Below the pieces are notes generated by a model, which saw nothing but the letters and a program-made list of their open reading frames with translations, was not told the DNA's origin and ran no database searches. The translations under genes were made by a program, and so were the position numbers. Shown piece by piece: positions 51,691-61,375 of a stretch of DNA of 64,000 nucleotides (positions are counted from its first letter, which is position 1; each line of letters opens with the position of its first letter). The DNA is from Streptomyces sp. NBC_01478 (GTDB lineage Bacteria > Actinomycetota > Actinomycetes > Streptomycetales > Streptomycetaceae), in contig NZ_CP109444.1 in the NCBI RefSeq assembly GCF_036227225.1, forward strand, positions 6,553,501 to 6,617,500. The letters run 5' to 3'.

Positions 51691-52812
51691 ATGACGAGCA
51701 TCGGTGGTGCCGAGATGGTCGACTGGAATCTCGCGGTGGCGACCGCGACCCGACTCGTACGGCCGGGCCCCGACGTGAGCCGTGACGAGGCCCGGGCCGT
51801 CGTCGCGGAGCTGCGCCGGCATGCGAAGGCCTCGGAGCAACACGTCCGGGGTTTCACCCGGATGGGCACGGACGACCTCCACGACACCCCGATCCTGGTC
51901 GTCGACCGCCCCGGCTGGGTGCGGGCGAACGTCGCCGGGTTCCGGGAGGTCCTCAAGCCGCTGCTCGACAAGATGCAGGAGCGGCGCGGCAACACCCCCG
52001 GGGGCGCGGTCTTCGGCGCGGTCGGCGGCAAGGTGACCGGTGTCGAGCTGGGGATGCTGCTGTCGTTTCTGTCCTCGCGGGTGCTCGGCCAGTACGAGAC
52101 CTTCGCCCCGGCGTCCCGCGAGCTGCCGGCGGGCGCGAAGGGCGGGCGGCTGCTGCTGGTCGCGCCGAACATCGTGCACGTGGAGCGCGAACTCGACGTA
52201 CAGCCCCACGACTTCCGCCTGTGGGTGTGCCTGCACGAGGAGACGCACCGCACGCAGTTCACGGCCGTGCCCTGGCTGCGTGACCACCTGGAGGGTGAGA
52301 TCCAGTCGTTCTTGGGGGAGACCGAGGTCGACCCGATGACCGTCCTGGAGCGCATCCGGGAGGCCGCCCAGTCGTTGGCGGGCGGCCGGCCCGAGGGCGA
52401 GGAGGACGACGAGGGCCGCTCCCTCGTGGAGATCGTGCAGACGCCCGCGCAGCGGGAGATCCTCGGCCGGCTCACCGCCGTGATGTCCCTCCTGGAGGGG
52501 CACGCCGACTTCGTGATGGACGGCGTCGGCCCGGAGGTGGTGCCGAGCGTCGCCGAGATCCGCGAGAAGTTCCAGCAGCGTCGCGCCAAGGGCGCCTCCC
52601 GGCTGGACTCGGCGCTGCGCAAACTGCTGGGCCTGGACGCCAAGCTGAGGCAGTACCGGGACGGCGAGCGGTTCGTACGCGCGGTCGTCGAACAGGTGGG
52701 CATGGACGGCTTCAACCGGGTGTGGACCTCCCCGAACACGTTGCCGACGAAGACCGAGATCGCCAAACCGGCGGACTGGGTCGCGCGGGTGCACCGCAAG
52801 GCCGAGTCGTGA
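51691..52812 (+). CDS. Zinc-dependent metalloprotease-like protein (zincin, F420-associated family)
   Basis: A 373-residue protein of the actinobacterial zincin family often listed as coenzyme-F420-biosynthesis-associated (DUF2342). The motif WVCLHEETHRTQF near residue 187 carries HExxH. A later block LEGHADFVMDGVG supplies the third ligand. No signal peptide. It is the first of a probable gene string leading to tilS, hpt and ftsH. True proteolytic activity is not established. Confidence 0.85.
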   Translation: MTSIGGAEMVDWNLAVATATRLVRPGPDVSRDEARAVVAELRRHAKASEQHVRGFTRMGTDDLHDTPILVVDRPGWVRANVAGFREVLKPLLDKMQERRGNTPGGAVFGAVGGKVTGVELGMLLSFLSSRVLGQYETFAPASRELPAGAKGGRLLLVAPNIVHVERELDVQPHDFRLWVCLHEETHRTQFTAVPWLRDHLEGEIQSFLGETEVDPMTVLERIREAAQSLAGGRPEGEEDDEGRSLVEIVQTPAQREILGRLTAVMSLLEGHADFVMDGVGPEVVPSVAEIREKFQQRRAKGASRLDSALRKLLGLDAKLRQYRDGERFVRAVVEQVGMDGFNRVWTSPNTLPTKTEIAKPADWVARVHRKAES

Positions 52813-53005
52813 ACCGGTCGCGGAGGTGGTGAGACGGATTCGGCCGACGGCAGGCGAACGCCCCCGCAATCACCCGTCCGAGGGACCGTGAGCGATGGGT
52901 AGGCGTGCGATGCTCGGGGAACGCCCCGGTTCTGTCACCATCTACACACTCTGAGTGACCGAACCTCGGGCCAACCCCCCGAAAACTTCATGAAGGGAAC
53001 CGGAC

Positions 53006-54046
53006 ATGGGTCCCCATCCTGCGGTCGCGGCGATACGCCTGGCGGTCCGCCGCGTCCTCCACGACATCCTCACCGACCACGAGGCCCTGCAGACCGCGGG
53101 CGCCTCCCGGCACACCTCGCACGAGCGCCCGCCCTCGCCGCTCGTGCTCGTGGCGTGCTCCGGCGGCGCCGACTCCATGGCACTCGCCTCCGCCCTCGCC
53201 TTCGAAGCACCCAAGCTCGGCATCAGGGCCGGCGGCATCACCGTCGACCACGGCCTCCAGGCCGGCTCCGACCTGCGCGCCGACGAGGTCGTCCTGCGCC
53301 TGCGCGAACTGGGCCTGGACCCCGTAGAAGCCACCGCAGTGACCGTGGGCCGCGAGGGCGGCCCCGAGGCAGCCGCCCGGGACGCCCGCTACGCCGCCCT
53401 CGACGCCTGCGCCGCCCGGCACGGCGCCGCCGCCGTCCTGCTCGGCCACACGCGCGACGACCAGGCGGAAACCGTCCTGCTGGGCCTCGCTCGCGGCTCG
53501 GGCATCCGCTCCCTGTCCGGAATGGCCGCGGTCTCGGGGGCCGACGGCCGTTACCGCCGCCCCTTCCTGCAACTCGACCGGCAGACCGCCCGCAAGGCCT
53601 GCATGGCCCAGTCGCTGCCCGTCTGGGACGACCCGCACAACGCCGACCCCGCGTACACCCGTTCCCGGCTGCGCCACGAGGGCCTGCCGGCCCTGGAGAA
53701 GGCGCTCGGCAAAGGGGTCGTGGAGGCACTCGCCCGTACGGCGCAACTCTCCCGGGACGACGCCGACGCCCTCGACACCTGGGCCAGCCAGGCCGAGGCC
53801 TCCGTACGCGACGCCACGGGCCTCCTGGAGTGCGCCAAGCTCTACGCCCTGCCGCCCGCCGTACGCCGCCGCATCCTGCGCCGGGCCGCCATCAACGCCG
53901 GCGCCCCCGCCGGTTCGCTCTTCGCCCGGCACATCGAGGAAGTCGACCGCCTGATCACCGGCTGGCGCGGCCAGGGAGCCATCAATCTCCCGGGCAAGGT
54001 CGTCGCCCGGCGCCAGGGTGGCAGACTGGTGATTCGGCAAGGCTGA
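53006..54046 (+). CDS. tilS: tRNA(Ile)-lysidine synthetase
   Basis: A 346-residue TilS. P-loop SGGADS at residues 52-57, [32 protein letters not shown], and RPFL, all family signatures. It converts C34 of the tRNA-Ile2 anticodon to lysidine. GAAGGGA precedes ATG 53006. The tilS-hpt-ftsH order is widely conserved in bacteria. Confidence 0.95.
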   Translation: MGPHPAVAAIRLAVRRVLHDILTDHEALQTAGASRHTSHERPPSPLVLVACSGGADSMALASALAFEAPKLGIRAGGITVDHGLQAGSDLRADEVVLRLRELGLDPVEATAVTVGREGGPEAAARDARYAALDACAARHGAAAVLLGHTRDDQAETVLLGLARGSGIRSLSGMAAVSGADGRYRRPFLQLDRQTARKACMAQSLPVWDDPHNADPAYTRSRLRHEGLPALEKALGKGVVEALARTAQLSRDDADALDTWASQAEASVRDATGLLECAKLYALPPAVRRRILRRAAINAGAPAGSLFARHIEEVDRLITGWRGQGAINLPGKVVARRQGGRLVIRQG

Positions 54047-54111
54047 ATCGACACCCCCTCCGGACCTCCGGGGGCGGGGCCAGGTAGTAGCCGGTGGGAC
54101 GACCGAAAGTG

Positions 54112-54672
54112 ATGCGGGTGGACGCGAAAGACATGGGTGACGACCTCCAGTCGGTGCTCATCACCAAGGAAGAGATCGACGCGAAGCTCGTGGAGCTCGC
54201 CGCGAAGATCGACGCGGAGTACGCGGGCAAGGATCTGCTGATCGTCGGCGTTCTCAAGGGCGCGGTGATGGTCATGGCGGACCTCGCCCGGGCGCTGTCC
54301 ACCCCCGTCACCATGGACTGGATGGCCGTGTCGTCGTACGGCGCGGGCACCCAGTCCTCCGGTGTCGTGCGGATCCTCAAGGACCTCGACACCGACATCA
54401 AGGGCAAGCACGTCCTCATCGTCGAGGACATCATCGACTCGGGACTGACGCTGTCCTGGCTGATCTCCAACCTCGGCTCGCGCGAGCCCGACTCGTTGAA
54501 GATCTGCACCCTGCTGCGCAAGCCGGAGGCGGCCAAGGTCGCCATCGAGGTGGAGTGGGTCGGCTTCGACATCCCGAACGAGTTCGTCGTCGGCTACGGC
54601 CTCGACTACGCGGAGAAGTACCGCAACCTCCCGTTCGTCGGTACGCTCGCGCCGCACGTCTACGGCGGCTAG
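54112..54672 (+). CDS. hpt: Hypoxanthine phosphoribosyltransferase
   Basis: A 186-residue enzyme. PRPP loop VLIVEDIIDSGLTL, substrate loop SSYGAG, and the C-terminal DYAEKYRNLPFVG. It salvages hypoxanthine and guanine. ATG 54112 matches the usual family start MRVDAKDMG; a GTG sits directly before it. It is followed by ftsH after a 150-bp gap that contains a likely separate promoter (A/T-rich 54805-54822). Confidence 0.95.
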   Translation: MRVDAKDMGDDLQSVLITKEEIDAKLVELAAKIDAEYAGKDLLIVGVLKGAVMVMADLARALSTPVTMDWMAVSSYGAGTQSSGVVRILKDLDTDIKGKHVLIVEDIIDSGLTLSWLISNLGSREPDSLKICTLLRKPEAAKVAIEVEWVGFDIPNEFVVGYGLDYAEKYRNLPFVGTLAPHVYGG

Positions 54673-54835
54673 AGCCACTCGGCCCAAGCCCTGTAAGACG
54701 ATCGGGAACCCCAGCGGGTTTCGCGCCGTTGGAGCATGCAGACGCGTCTCCCAGCCGTCCCGTGAGACTTCGGGCAACATGGCTGGGGTACGGTCAGAAG
54801 AACTGTCTTTATCAAACTCACTATGGCAGGAGGGA

Positions 54836-54853
54836 CGGAGCGACTTCGCTCCG
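54836..54853 (+). promoter_or_regulatory. Hairpin between the ftsH ribosome-binding site and its start
   Basis: The sequence cggagcga-ct-tcgctccg makes an 8-bp stem. The ribosome-binding site GGAGGG (54829-54834) is 24 nt from ATG 54859, but 6 nt if the 18-nt hairpin is skipped. This would allow thermosensitive or ligand-controlled initiation. Confidence 0.6.
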
Positions 54854-54858
54854 TATGG

Positions 54859-56892
54859 ATGGACGTGAAGCGATACTTCCGTGGGCCGGTCATGTGGATC
54901 GTGCTGGCCGTCCTTGCCGTGGTCGTGTTGATGCAGGTCGTCGGCTCGTCCGGCGGCTACAAGACGGTGGACACAGGCCAGGTCGTCCAGGCGATCAATG
55001 ACAACAAGGTCGAGTCGGCCAAGATCACCACAGGCGACGAGCAGACCGTCAAGGTCACGCTCAAGAGCGGCTCCAAGGTCGAGGGCAGCTCCAAGATCCA
55101 GGCGAGCTACATCGGCGACCAAGGCGTGGACCTCGCGGCCACGCTGCAGACCAAGTACCAGGACAAGCAGATTCCGGACGGCTACACGGTCTCGCCGACG
55201 AAGCAGAACGCTTTCGTCGGGATCCTGCTGTCGCTGCTCCCCTTCGTCCTCATCGTGGTCGTCTTCCTGTTCCTGATGAACCAGATGCAGGGCGGCGGCT
55301 CCCGAGTCATGAACTTCGGGAAGTCCAAGGCCAAGCTCATCACCAAGGACACCCCGAAGACGACGTTCGCGGACGTCGCGGGCTCCGACGAGGCCGTCGA
55401 GGAACTGCACGAGATCAAGGAGTTCCTCCAGGAGCCGGCGAAGTTCCAGGCCGTCGGCGCCAAGATCCCCAAGGGCGTACTCCTGTACGGCCCGCCCGGC
55501 ACCGGCAAGACCCTGCTGGCGCGCGCCGTCGCGGGCGAGGCCGGGGTGCCCTTCTACTCGATCTCCGGTTCCGACTTCGTCGAGATGTTCGTCGGTGTCG
55601 GTGCCTCCCGGGTCCGTGACCTGTTCGAGCAGGCCAAGGCGAACGCTCCGGCGATCGTCTTCGTCGACGAGATCGACGCGGTCGGCCGCCATCGCGGCGC
55701 CGGCCTCGGCGGTGGACACGACGAGCGCGAGCAGACGCTGAACCAACTGCTCGTCGAGATGGACGGCTTCGACGTCAAGGGCGGCGTGATCCTCATCGCC
55801 GCGACGAACCGGCCCGACATCCTCGACCCGGCCCTCCTGCGCCCCGGCCGCTTCGACCGCCAGATCGCGGTCGACCGTCCGGACATGCAGGGCCGTCTGG
55901 AGATCCTCAAGGTTCACCAGAAGGGCAAGCCGGTCGCACCGGACGTCGACCTCTCCGCGGTCGCCCGTCGTACGCCGGGCTTCACCGGCGCGGACCTGAG
56001 CAACGTCCTCAACGAGGCCGCCCTGCTCACCGCCCGGGGCAACCGCAAGCTGATCGACAACTTCATGCTGGACGAGGCGATCGACCGTGTGGTCGCGGGC
56101 CCGCAGAAGCGGACCCGGATCATGTCGGACAAGGAGAAGAAGATCACCGCGTACCACGAGGGCGGACACGCCCTGGTCGCGGCGGCTTCCCCGAACTCCG
56201 ACCCGGTCCACAAGATCACGATCCTCTCCCGAGGCCGTGCTCTGGGCTACACGATGGTCCTGCCCGAAGAGGACAAGTACTCGACCACGCGCAACGAGAT
56301 GCTCGACCAGCTCGCCTACATGCTGGGCGGCCGCGCTGCCGAGGAACTGGTCTTCCACGACCCGACCACCGGTGCCGCGAACGACATCGAGAAGGCCACC
56401 GCGACGGCCCGTGCGATGGTCACGCAGTACGGCATGACCGAGCGCCTCGGCGCGATCAAGTTCGGCGGCGACAACACCGAGCCCTTCCTGGGCCGGGAGA
56501 TGTCGCACCCGCGCGACTACTCGGAAGAGGTCGCCGCGCTCGTCGACGAAGAGGTCAAGAAGCTCATCGAGAACGCGCACAACGAGGCCTGGGAGATCCT
56601 GGTCGAGAACCGTGACGTGCTCGACGCGCTCGTGCTCCAACTGCTGGAGAAGGAGACGCTGAACAAGGAGCAGATCGCCGAGGTCTTCGCTCCGATCGTC
56701 CGGCGTCCGGCCCGTCCCTCGTGGACCGGCTCCTCCCGCCGTACGCCGTCCACCCGCCCGCCGGTGCTCTCCCCCAAGGAGCTGTCACTGACGAACGGCA
56801 CGAACGGCGTGGGTCCCGCGATCACCGCCGGTGCGACCGCCGAGTCCTCTCCCACGCTGGAGAAGGCCCCGGAGGAGCGCCCCGAGAACTGA
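54859..56892 (+). CDS. ftsH: ATP-dependent zinc metalloprotease FtsH
   Basis: A 677-residue membrane AAA+ protease with two membrane spans (about residues 10-30 and 115-135) around a periplasmic domain. Walker A GPPGTGKT near 211, Walker [15 protein letters not shown], and the zinc motif HEGGH near 433. It degrades membrane and regulatory proteins. The start MDVKRYFRG matches family starts; ATG 54823 would add 12 unusual residues and has no ribosome-binding site. The tail is an S/T/P-rich low-complexity segment. Confidence 0.93.
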   Translation: MDVKRYFRGPVMWIVLAVLAVVVLMQVVGSSGGYKTVDTGQVVQAINDNKVESAKITTGDEQTVKVTLKSGSKVEGSSKIQASYIGDQGVDLAATLQTKYQDKQIPDGYTVSPTKQNAFVGILLSLLPFVLIVVVFLFLMNQMQGGGSRVMNFGKSKAKLITKDTPKTTFADVAGSDEAVEELHEIKEFLQEPAKFQAVGAKIPKGVLLYGPPGTGKTLLARAVAGEAGVPFYSISGSDFVEMFVGVGASRVRDLFEQAKANAPAIVFVDEIDAVGRHRGAGLGGGHDEREQTLNQLLVEMDGFDVKGGVILIAATNRPDILDPALLRPGRFDRQIAVDRPDMQGRLEILKVHQKGKPVAPDVDLSAVARRTPGFTGADLSNVLNEAALLTARGNRKLIDNFMLDEAIDRVVAGPQKRTRIMSDKEKKITAYHEGGHALVAAASPNSDPVHKITILSRGRALGYTMVLPEEDKYSTTRNEMLDQLAYMLGGRAAEELVFHDPTTGAANDIEKATATARAMVTQYGMTERLGAIKFGGDNTEPFLGREMSHPRDYSEEVAALVDEEVKKLIENAHNEAWEILVENRDVLDALVLQLLEKETLNKEQIAEVFAPIVRRPARPSWTGSSRRTPSTRPPVLSPKELSLTNGTNGVGPAITAGATAESSPTLEKAPEERPEN

Positions 56893-56920
56893 CGCGCGTC
56901 TCACACGGCCTGAAATGGAT

Positions 56921-56960
56921 GCCGCGCCCCCCTGGATTTAGCCTGGGGGGCGCGGCTTTT
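56921..56960. terminator. Intrinsic terminator after ftsH
   Basis: The 12-bp perfect stem gccgcgcccccc / ggggggcgcggc (56921-56932 and 56945-56956) encloses a 12-nt loop and is followed by TTTT. Confidence 0.92.
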
Positions 56961-57025
56961 CCATATGCCCGCAACTGAGGCGTGTGTCCCGCACACGCGC
57001 GACCCGCACAGGAACGAGGCACGAC

Positions 57026-57631
57026 ATGACCGATCCCGTGACGCTGGACGGCGAGGGAGCGATCGGCGTCTTCGACGAGAAGCGTGCCGAGAACGCCGTA
57101 CGCGAACTGCTGATCGCGGTCGGTGAGGACCCGGACCGGGAGGGGCTCAGGGAGACGCCGGCGCGGGTGGCGCGGGCGTACAAGGAGATATTCGCGGGGC
57201 TGTGGCAGAAGCCCGAGGATGTGCTGACGACGACGTTCGACCTGGGGCACGACGAGATGGTCCTGGTGAAGGACATCGAGGTCCTGAGCAACTGTGAGCA
57301 TCATCTGGTGCCGTTCGTCGGCGTCGCCCATGTCGGCTACATCCCGTCCGCCGACGGCAAGATCACGGGGCTGTCGAAGCTGGCCCGGCTGGTGGACGTC
57401 TATGCTCGGCGGCCGCAGGTGCAGGAACGGCTCACCACGCAGATCGCCGACTCCCTGATGGAGATTCTGGAGCCGCGTGGAGTCATCGTCGTGGTCGAGT
57501 GCGAGCACATGTGCATGTCGATGCGGGGTGTGCGGAAGCCGGGGGCCAAGACGATCACGTCGGCGGTGCGGGGGCAGTTGCGGGACTCGGCGACGCGTAA
57601 TGAGGCGATGAGTCTCATCATGGCGCGCTGA
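57026..57631 (+). CDS. folE: GTP cyclohydrolase I
   Basis: A 201-residue enzyme, first step of folate synthesis. Zinc cysteine in NCEHHLVPF and a second in [10 protein letters not shown], plus [26 protein letters not shown] 57026 follows GGAACGAGG. It is convergent with the folate cluster on the other strand; the two operons together supply the full early pathway. Confidence 0.96.
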   Translation: MTDPVTLDGEGAIGVFDEKRAENAVRELLIAVGEDPDREGLRETPARVARAYKEIFAGLWQKPEDVLTTTFDLGHDEMVLVKDIEVLSNCEHHLVPFVGVAHVGYIPSADGKITGLSKLARLVDVYARRPQVQERLTTQIADSLMEILEPRGVIVVVECEHMCMSMRGVRKPGAKTITSAVRGQLRDSATRNEAMSLIMAR

Positions 57632-57673
57632 CGGATCGCTTCGCTGGAAGGACCGGGGCGGGTCCTCGGTTGG

Positions 57674-57726
57674 GTGCGGGTCTGTGGGGGCTGGTCGCGC
57701 AGTTCCCCGCGCCCCTTTGGGGCGCT
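57674..57726. repeat. Streptomyces interspersed repeat, copy 3
   Basis: This is gtgcgggtctgtgggggc followed by tggtcgcgcagttccccgcg and cccctttggggcgct. It lies between the convergent folE and DUF3180 genes, the same position type as copy 2. Confidence 0.8.
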
Positions 57727-57742
57727 CAAGTCGGGGGCGCTC

Positions 57743-58231
57743 TCAGGTGACCGGTGTTGCCCCTGCCGTGTTGTTGTCGTCGTCCTCCGGGAGTTTGCAG
57801 ACTCGCTCCAGGAAGATGGCCGCCACTATCACCGCGATGCCCGCCAGGACCGAGAAGCCGGCGTAGATGGCCTGGTCGCGGCGGGCGGGGATGTCCAGGG
57901 ACTCCAGGAGGTAGGCGCCCGTGCCGCCGTACATGCCGGCGACGAGGGCGGCGACCAGGGCGCTGGCCTGGCCGAAGACGACCGCGCGGGCGGCCATCAA
58001 GGGGTCGACGCCCTTGGCGCCGGGGCGGCGCTCGCGCTGGGCCTTGAGGCGGGCGCGCAGGGAGAGCGCCGTGGCCAGCAGGACCACGGCGATCACGGCG
58101 AGCACGACGGGCGCGGCCAGCGGGACGCTCGGCAGGGTCCCCACCGCGCTCCACAGGCGGGCCCCCGCCCAGGACAGCACTCCGGCGATCACGAACACGC
58201 CGGCCAGCACCCTGATCCGCAGCTCTCTCAC
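57743..58231 (-). CDS. DUF3180 membrane protein
   Basis: A 162-residue protein with four membrane segments (VLAGVFVIAGVLSWAGA, VVLAVIAVVLLATALSL, VVFGQASALVAALVAGMYGG, AGFSVLAGIAVIVAAIFLE). It is the conserved last gene of actinobacterial folate clusters, but its role in folate synthesis is not established. GTG 58231. Confidence 0.9.
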   Translation of the reverse strand: MRELRIRVLAGVFVIAGVLSWAGARLWSAVGTLPSVPLAAPVVLAVIAVVLLATALSLRARLKAQRERRPGAKGVDPLMAARAVVFGQASALVAALVAGMYGGTGAYLLESLDIPARRDQAIYAGFSVLAGIAVIVAAIFLERVCKLPEDDDNNTAGATPVT

Positions 58232-58290
58232 GGTGTCCCTTCAGCTCCCCGTGCCCTGTCCGGGCGTTGTGGTCGTCTCGACCTTAACGA

Positions 58291-58902
58291 CTACTCGGGC
58301 AGCCGGAGTTCCAGGTCCTTGCGGGGCGCGACGCCGTCACGGGTGATGTCGTCCAGGAGGGCGGCGACCGGGCCGTGGCCGGGCAACTGCGCCTCGGGCT
58401 CCACGTCGTGCCAGGGGGCGAGCACGAAGGCCCGTTCGTGGGCGCGCGGGTGGGGGAGTGTCAGCACCGGGTCGTCGGAGACGACGTCGGCGTACGCGAC
58501 GATGTCGACGTCGATCGTGCGCGCGCCCCAGCGCTCCTCGCGGACCCGGTGGAACGCCTCCTCGACCGCGTGCGCCCGCTCCAGCAGGGAGGACGGGGGC
58601 AGGGTGGTCTTGAGGACGACGACCGCGTTGAAGTACGACGGCTGGCTGCCGGGCTCGACGCCCCACGGCTCCGTCTCGTAGACCGGGGACACGGCCTTGA
58701 TGCGGACGCCGGGGGTGTCCTCCAGGGCGTCGACGGCGCCCTGGAGGGTCTCCAGGCGGTTGCCCAGGTTCGCGCCGATGGAGATCACGGCGCGCCTCGG
58801 GTTGCTGAGGGTGGTGTCGGCGGCGTCCACCTGCTGCACCACGGAGGCGGGCACCGGCTGGACGGTCGGGTCGCTGTGACCCTCGGTGAACGAGAAGGTC
58901 AT
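58291..58902 (-). CDS. folK: 2-amino-4-hydroxy-6-hydroxymethyldihydropteridine diphosphokinase
   Basis: A 203-residue HPPK: SIGANLGNRLETLQ, YETEPWGVE, and the signature RWGARTIDVDIV with catalytic Asp residues. The first 35 residues are a disordered extension (family length about 160). It overlaps folB by 4 bp. Confidence 0.95.
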   Translation of the reverse strand: MTFSFTEGHSDPTVQPVPASVVQQVDAADTTLSNPRRAVISIGANLGNRLETLQGAVDALEDTPGVRIKAVSPVYETEPWGVEPGSQPSYFNAVVVLKTTLPPSSLLERAHAVEEAFHRVREERWGARTIDVDIVAYADVVSDDPVLTLPHPRAHERAFVLAPWHDVEPEAQLPGHGPVAALLDDITRDGVAPRKDLELRLPE

Positions 58903-59258
58903 ACTCGGCTCCGGGTGATGGTGACGGTCACGTCGTCGAAGGGGACGGTGATCGGGGCGTCCGGCTTGTGGACGCGGACCTCGACCTCCTCGACCCCTTC
59001 GTGCTTCAGGCAGGTCTGCGCGATGCGCTCGGCGAGGGTCTCGATGAGGTTGACGGGCTCACCCTCGACGACGGCCACGACCTCCTCCGCCACGACGCCG
59101 TAGTGCACGGTCTTCGTCAGGTCGTCGTCGGCGGCGGCCGGCCGGGTGTCCAGCCCCAGGACGAGGTCCACGATGAAGGTCTGGCCCTCCTCGCGCTCCT
59201 TGGGGAACACGCCGTGGTGCCCGCGGGCCTTCAGGCCGCTCAGCGCGACACGATCCAC
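58899..59258 (-). CDS. folB: Dihydroneopterin aldolase
   Basis: A 119-residue aldolase: VALSGLKARGHHGVFPKEREEGQ, then VHYGVVAEEV and LIETLAERIAQTCL with the catalytic Glu and Lys (VHKPDAP). GTG 59258 was chosen for AGGAG 7 bp upstream. A 246-bp gap separates it from the upstream SnoaL-like gene, where an additional promoter may lie. Confidence 0.95.
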   Translation of the reverse strand: MDRVALSGLKARGHHGVFPKEREEGQTFIVDLVLGLDTRPAAADDDLTKTVHYGVVAEEVVAVVEGEPVNLIETLAERIAQTCLKHEGVEEVEVRVHKPDAPITVPFDDVTVTITRSRV

Positions 59259-59504
59259 GCGAATCACTCCTGCAATCGTCGGTGGTGGCCGGTTCGTACC
59301 GTGTGCGGGCGGTACCCCGGCCTCGAACGAATCTACCTGCGGGCACTGACAATGCCGGGCCACGAGGGCGTGGGCACTGTCCGGGGCCAGGGGGTTCGTG
59401 GAGCGTTTCCCCTGGGGAACCCGGTGGCTCATGGGTCGGTAGCCGCCCCTACCCCGGGGTTCGTGATTCCAACCACTTCTTCGGCCTGATGGGCGCCTAC
59501 CCAC

Positions 59505-60008
59505 TCAGGTGGGGGTGTCCTCGCTGTCGTCCTCGTCGTTTTCGGCCAACACCGGGGACGCGTGGTGCGACCAGAGCTTCCAGCCCTCGGGGGTGCGCCG
59601 GAACACGTTCGTGGCGACCACGAGCTGGCCGACGAGCGGGCCCAGTTCGTCGCTGTCGTCGGGGGAGGGGCCGCCGCTGAGGATGTTCTCCGTGCAGGTG
59701 ACCAGCGCGGTGTCGCCGGTCACAGAGACATGCACGTCGGTGAGGAAGAACTGGATGTACTCGGTGTTCGCCATGATCAGCGCGTACGACCGCAGGACCT
59801 CGCCGCGTCCGGTGAGCACCGGCCAGCCCGGGTGCACGCAGGAGATCACACCGCTGTCCGCCGGGTCGTGGTACTCCTCGTCGATGCCGAGGTCGGCCGG
59901 AGTGAGCCAGAGCGCGGACAACTCGTCGAAGTCACCGCGCTCCAGCGTCTCGTAGAACGCGGTGTTGGCGAGTTCCACCTGCTCGACGTCGGTGTGGGGG
60001 GCGGTCAC
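59505..60008 (-). CDS. SnoaL/NTF2-like protein in the folate operon
   Basis: A 167-residue NTF2-fold protein (ELANTAFYETLERGDFDELSALW, then SVTGDTALVTCTENIL, then VATNVFRRTPEGWKLWSHHAS). GTG 60008 overlaps the folP stop (GTGA), so it is translationally coupled to folP. Its role in folate synthesis is unknown, though the position is conserved in Streptomyces. The tail is acidic. Confidence 0.88.
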   Translation of the reverse strand: MTAPHTDVEQVELANTAFYETLERGDFDELSALWLTPADLGIDEEYHDPADSGVISCVHPGWPVLTGRGEVLRSYALIMANTEYIQFFLTDVHVSVTGDTALVTCTENILSGGPSPDDSDELGPLVGQLVVATNVFRRTPEGWKLWSHHASPVLAENDEDDSEDTPT

Positions 60009-60913
60009 AGGGCTCCCTCGGAGCTGGTGTGCGAGGCCGCGGGGGCGCCGGTGGCGCGCGCCCACTCGACGGCGCGTGCGACGCGTACGGCGTCGGCCGT
60101 GGCGCGGACCTCGTGGACGCGCACCGCCCACGCGCCGGCGTGCGCCGCGAGCGCGGAGACGGCGGCCGTGGCGGCGTCGCGCTCGCGCGCGGGCGGGGGC
60201 GCCCCCTCGGGGCCTGCGAGGACGCGGCCGAGGAACCGTTTGCGGGACGCGGCGACCAGGAGGGGGTGGCCGAGGGCGAGCAGGCGGTCGAGGTGGGCGA
60301 GGAGGACGAGGTCGTGCTCGGCGTCCTTGGAGAAGCCGAGGCCCGGGTCGACGACGACGCGGTCCGGGGAGACACCGCCCGCGAGAACGGCCTCCACGCG
60401 TGCGTGCAGTTCGTCGACGACCTCGGTGACGACGTCGTCGTAGACGCCTCTGACGTTGCCGCCCTCCAGGAAGCCGCGCCAGTGCATGACCACGAAGGGG
60501 GCGCCCGAGGCGGCGACGACCGGGATCATCGCGGGGTCGGCGAGACCGCCGCTGACGTCGTTGACGAGTGCGGCGCCGGCGGTGAGGGCCTGCTCGGCGA
60601 CGGAGGCGCGCATGGTGTCCACGGAGACGGTGACGCCCTCGGAGGCGAGGCCGCGGACCACGGGGATGACGCGCTTGAGTTCCTCGGCCTCGTCGACGCG
60701 GGAGGCGCCGGGGCGGGTGGACTCACCGCCGACGTCGACCAGGTCGGCGCCTTCGGTGACCAGGCCGAGGCCGCGCTTGACGGCTGCCGTGGTGTCGAAG
60801 AAGCGGCCGCCGTCGGAGAAGGAGTCGGGGGTGACGTTCACGACTCCCATGACCGCGCACCGGTCCCACTCCGGAAGGCCCGTGACGCGCCCGCGTCCGC
60901 TCTGCTTGCTCAT
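60005..60913 (-). CDS. folP: Dihydropteroate synthase
   Basis: A 302-residue enzyme with the two family signatures MGVVNVTPDSFSDGG and DLVDVGGESTRPGA, plus NDVSGG, DPGLGFSK and the late VRVHEV. It joins p-aminobenzoate to the pterin and is the sulphonamide target. First gene of the folP-SnoaL-folB-folK-DUF3180 cluster. Confidence 0.96.
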   Translation of the reverse strand: MSKQSGRGRVTGLPEWDRCAVMGVVNVTPDSFSDGGRFFDTTAAVKRGLGLVTEGADLVDVGGESTRPGASRVDEAEELKRVIPVVRGLASEGVTVSVDTMRASVAEQALTAGAALVNDVSGGLADPAMIPVVAASGAPFVVMHWRGFLEGGNVRGVYDDVVTEVVDELHARVEAVLAGGVSPDRVVVDPGLGFSKDAEHDLVLLAHLDRLLALGHPLLVAASRKRFLGRVLAGPEGAPPPARERDAATAAVSALAAHAGAWAVRVHEVRATADAVRVARAVEWARATGAPAASHTSSEGAL

Positions 60914-61375
60914 ACGTTCAGCCTAGGCCCAGAGCGAGGGGGTGCGGCCCTGCGGGCCGGGTGGAAGGGGCTGGTCCGGTGCGGGAGGGGGGCTCCGGGG
61001 CGGGGTGGGTCGTGGGTCGTTCTGCCTGCGGGGCGGGCGGGGTACGGGCCTCGCCCGACTCGACAGCGCTCCGCCGGTCGGCGTGCTCCGCAGGGGGCGC
61101 GAGAGCCGGGGAGCGGGGCCCTCTGCCGTGGACCGTCCGGTGGCGGCCTGCCTTCGCGGCGGTGGTGCGCGGTTGCGCCGTACTGGCTTACGGCCGTGGA
61201 TCGCCTGTCGGCGGCCGCCGAGCCTTGCCGTGGTTGCCGTGGTGCGGTGGACCGGGCCCATCGCCGTAGCGCCCCGCGCGAGGGCCTCCGGGCCGGGCCG
61301 GGCGGAAAGCTCCGGTCCGGCCCGAGCGATACCCCCAGCCGGAACTGAGGTTCTCGCTCGGGCCGGACCCGTCGG
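60914..61375. other. Intergenic region upstream of folP
   Basis: About 460 bp between folP and the convergent-facing 3' end of the lysyltransferase gene. It is very G/C-rich, and its open frames lack ribosome-binding sites, so I see no gene. It should contain the folP promoter near 60914-61000 and a terminator at its right end. Confidence 0.4.
61314..61369. terminator. Long stem-loop after the lysyltransferase gene
   Basis: The arms ggtccggcccgagcga (61314-61329) and tcgctcgggccggacc (61354-61369) form a perfect 16-bp stem with a 24-nt loop, 7 bp past the minus-strand stop. Confidence 0.88.

Noticed and set aside
54823..54858. Start of FtsH at ATG 54823
   Set aside because: No ribosome-binding site precedes it, and it would encode the unusual residues [12 protein letters not shown] across the GGAGGG and the hairpin. 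The conserved start MDVKRYF is at 54859.
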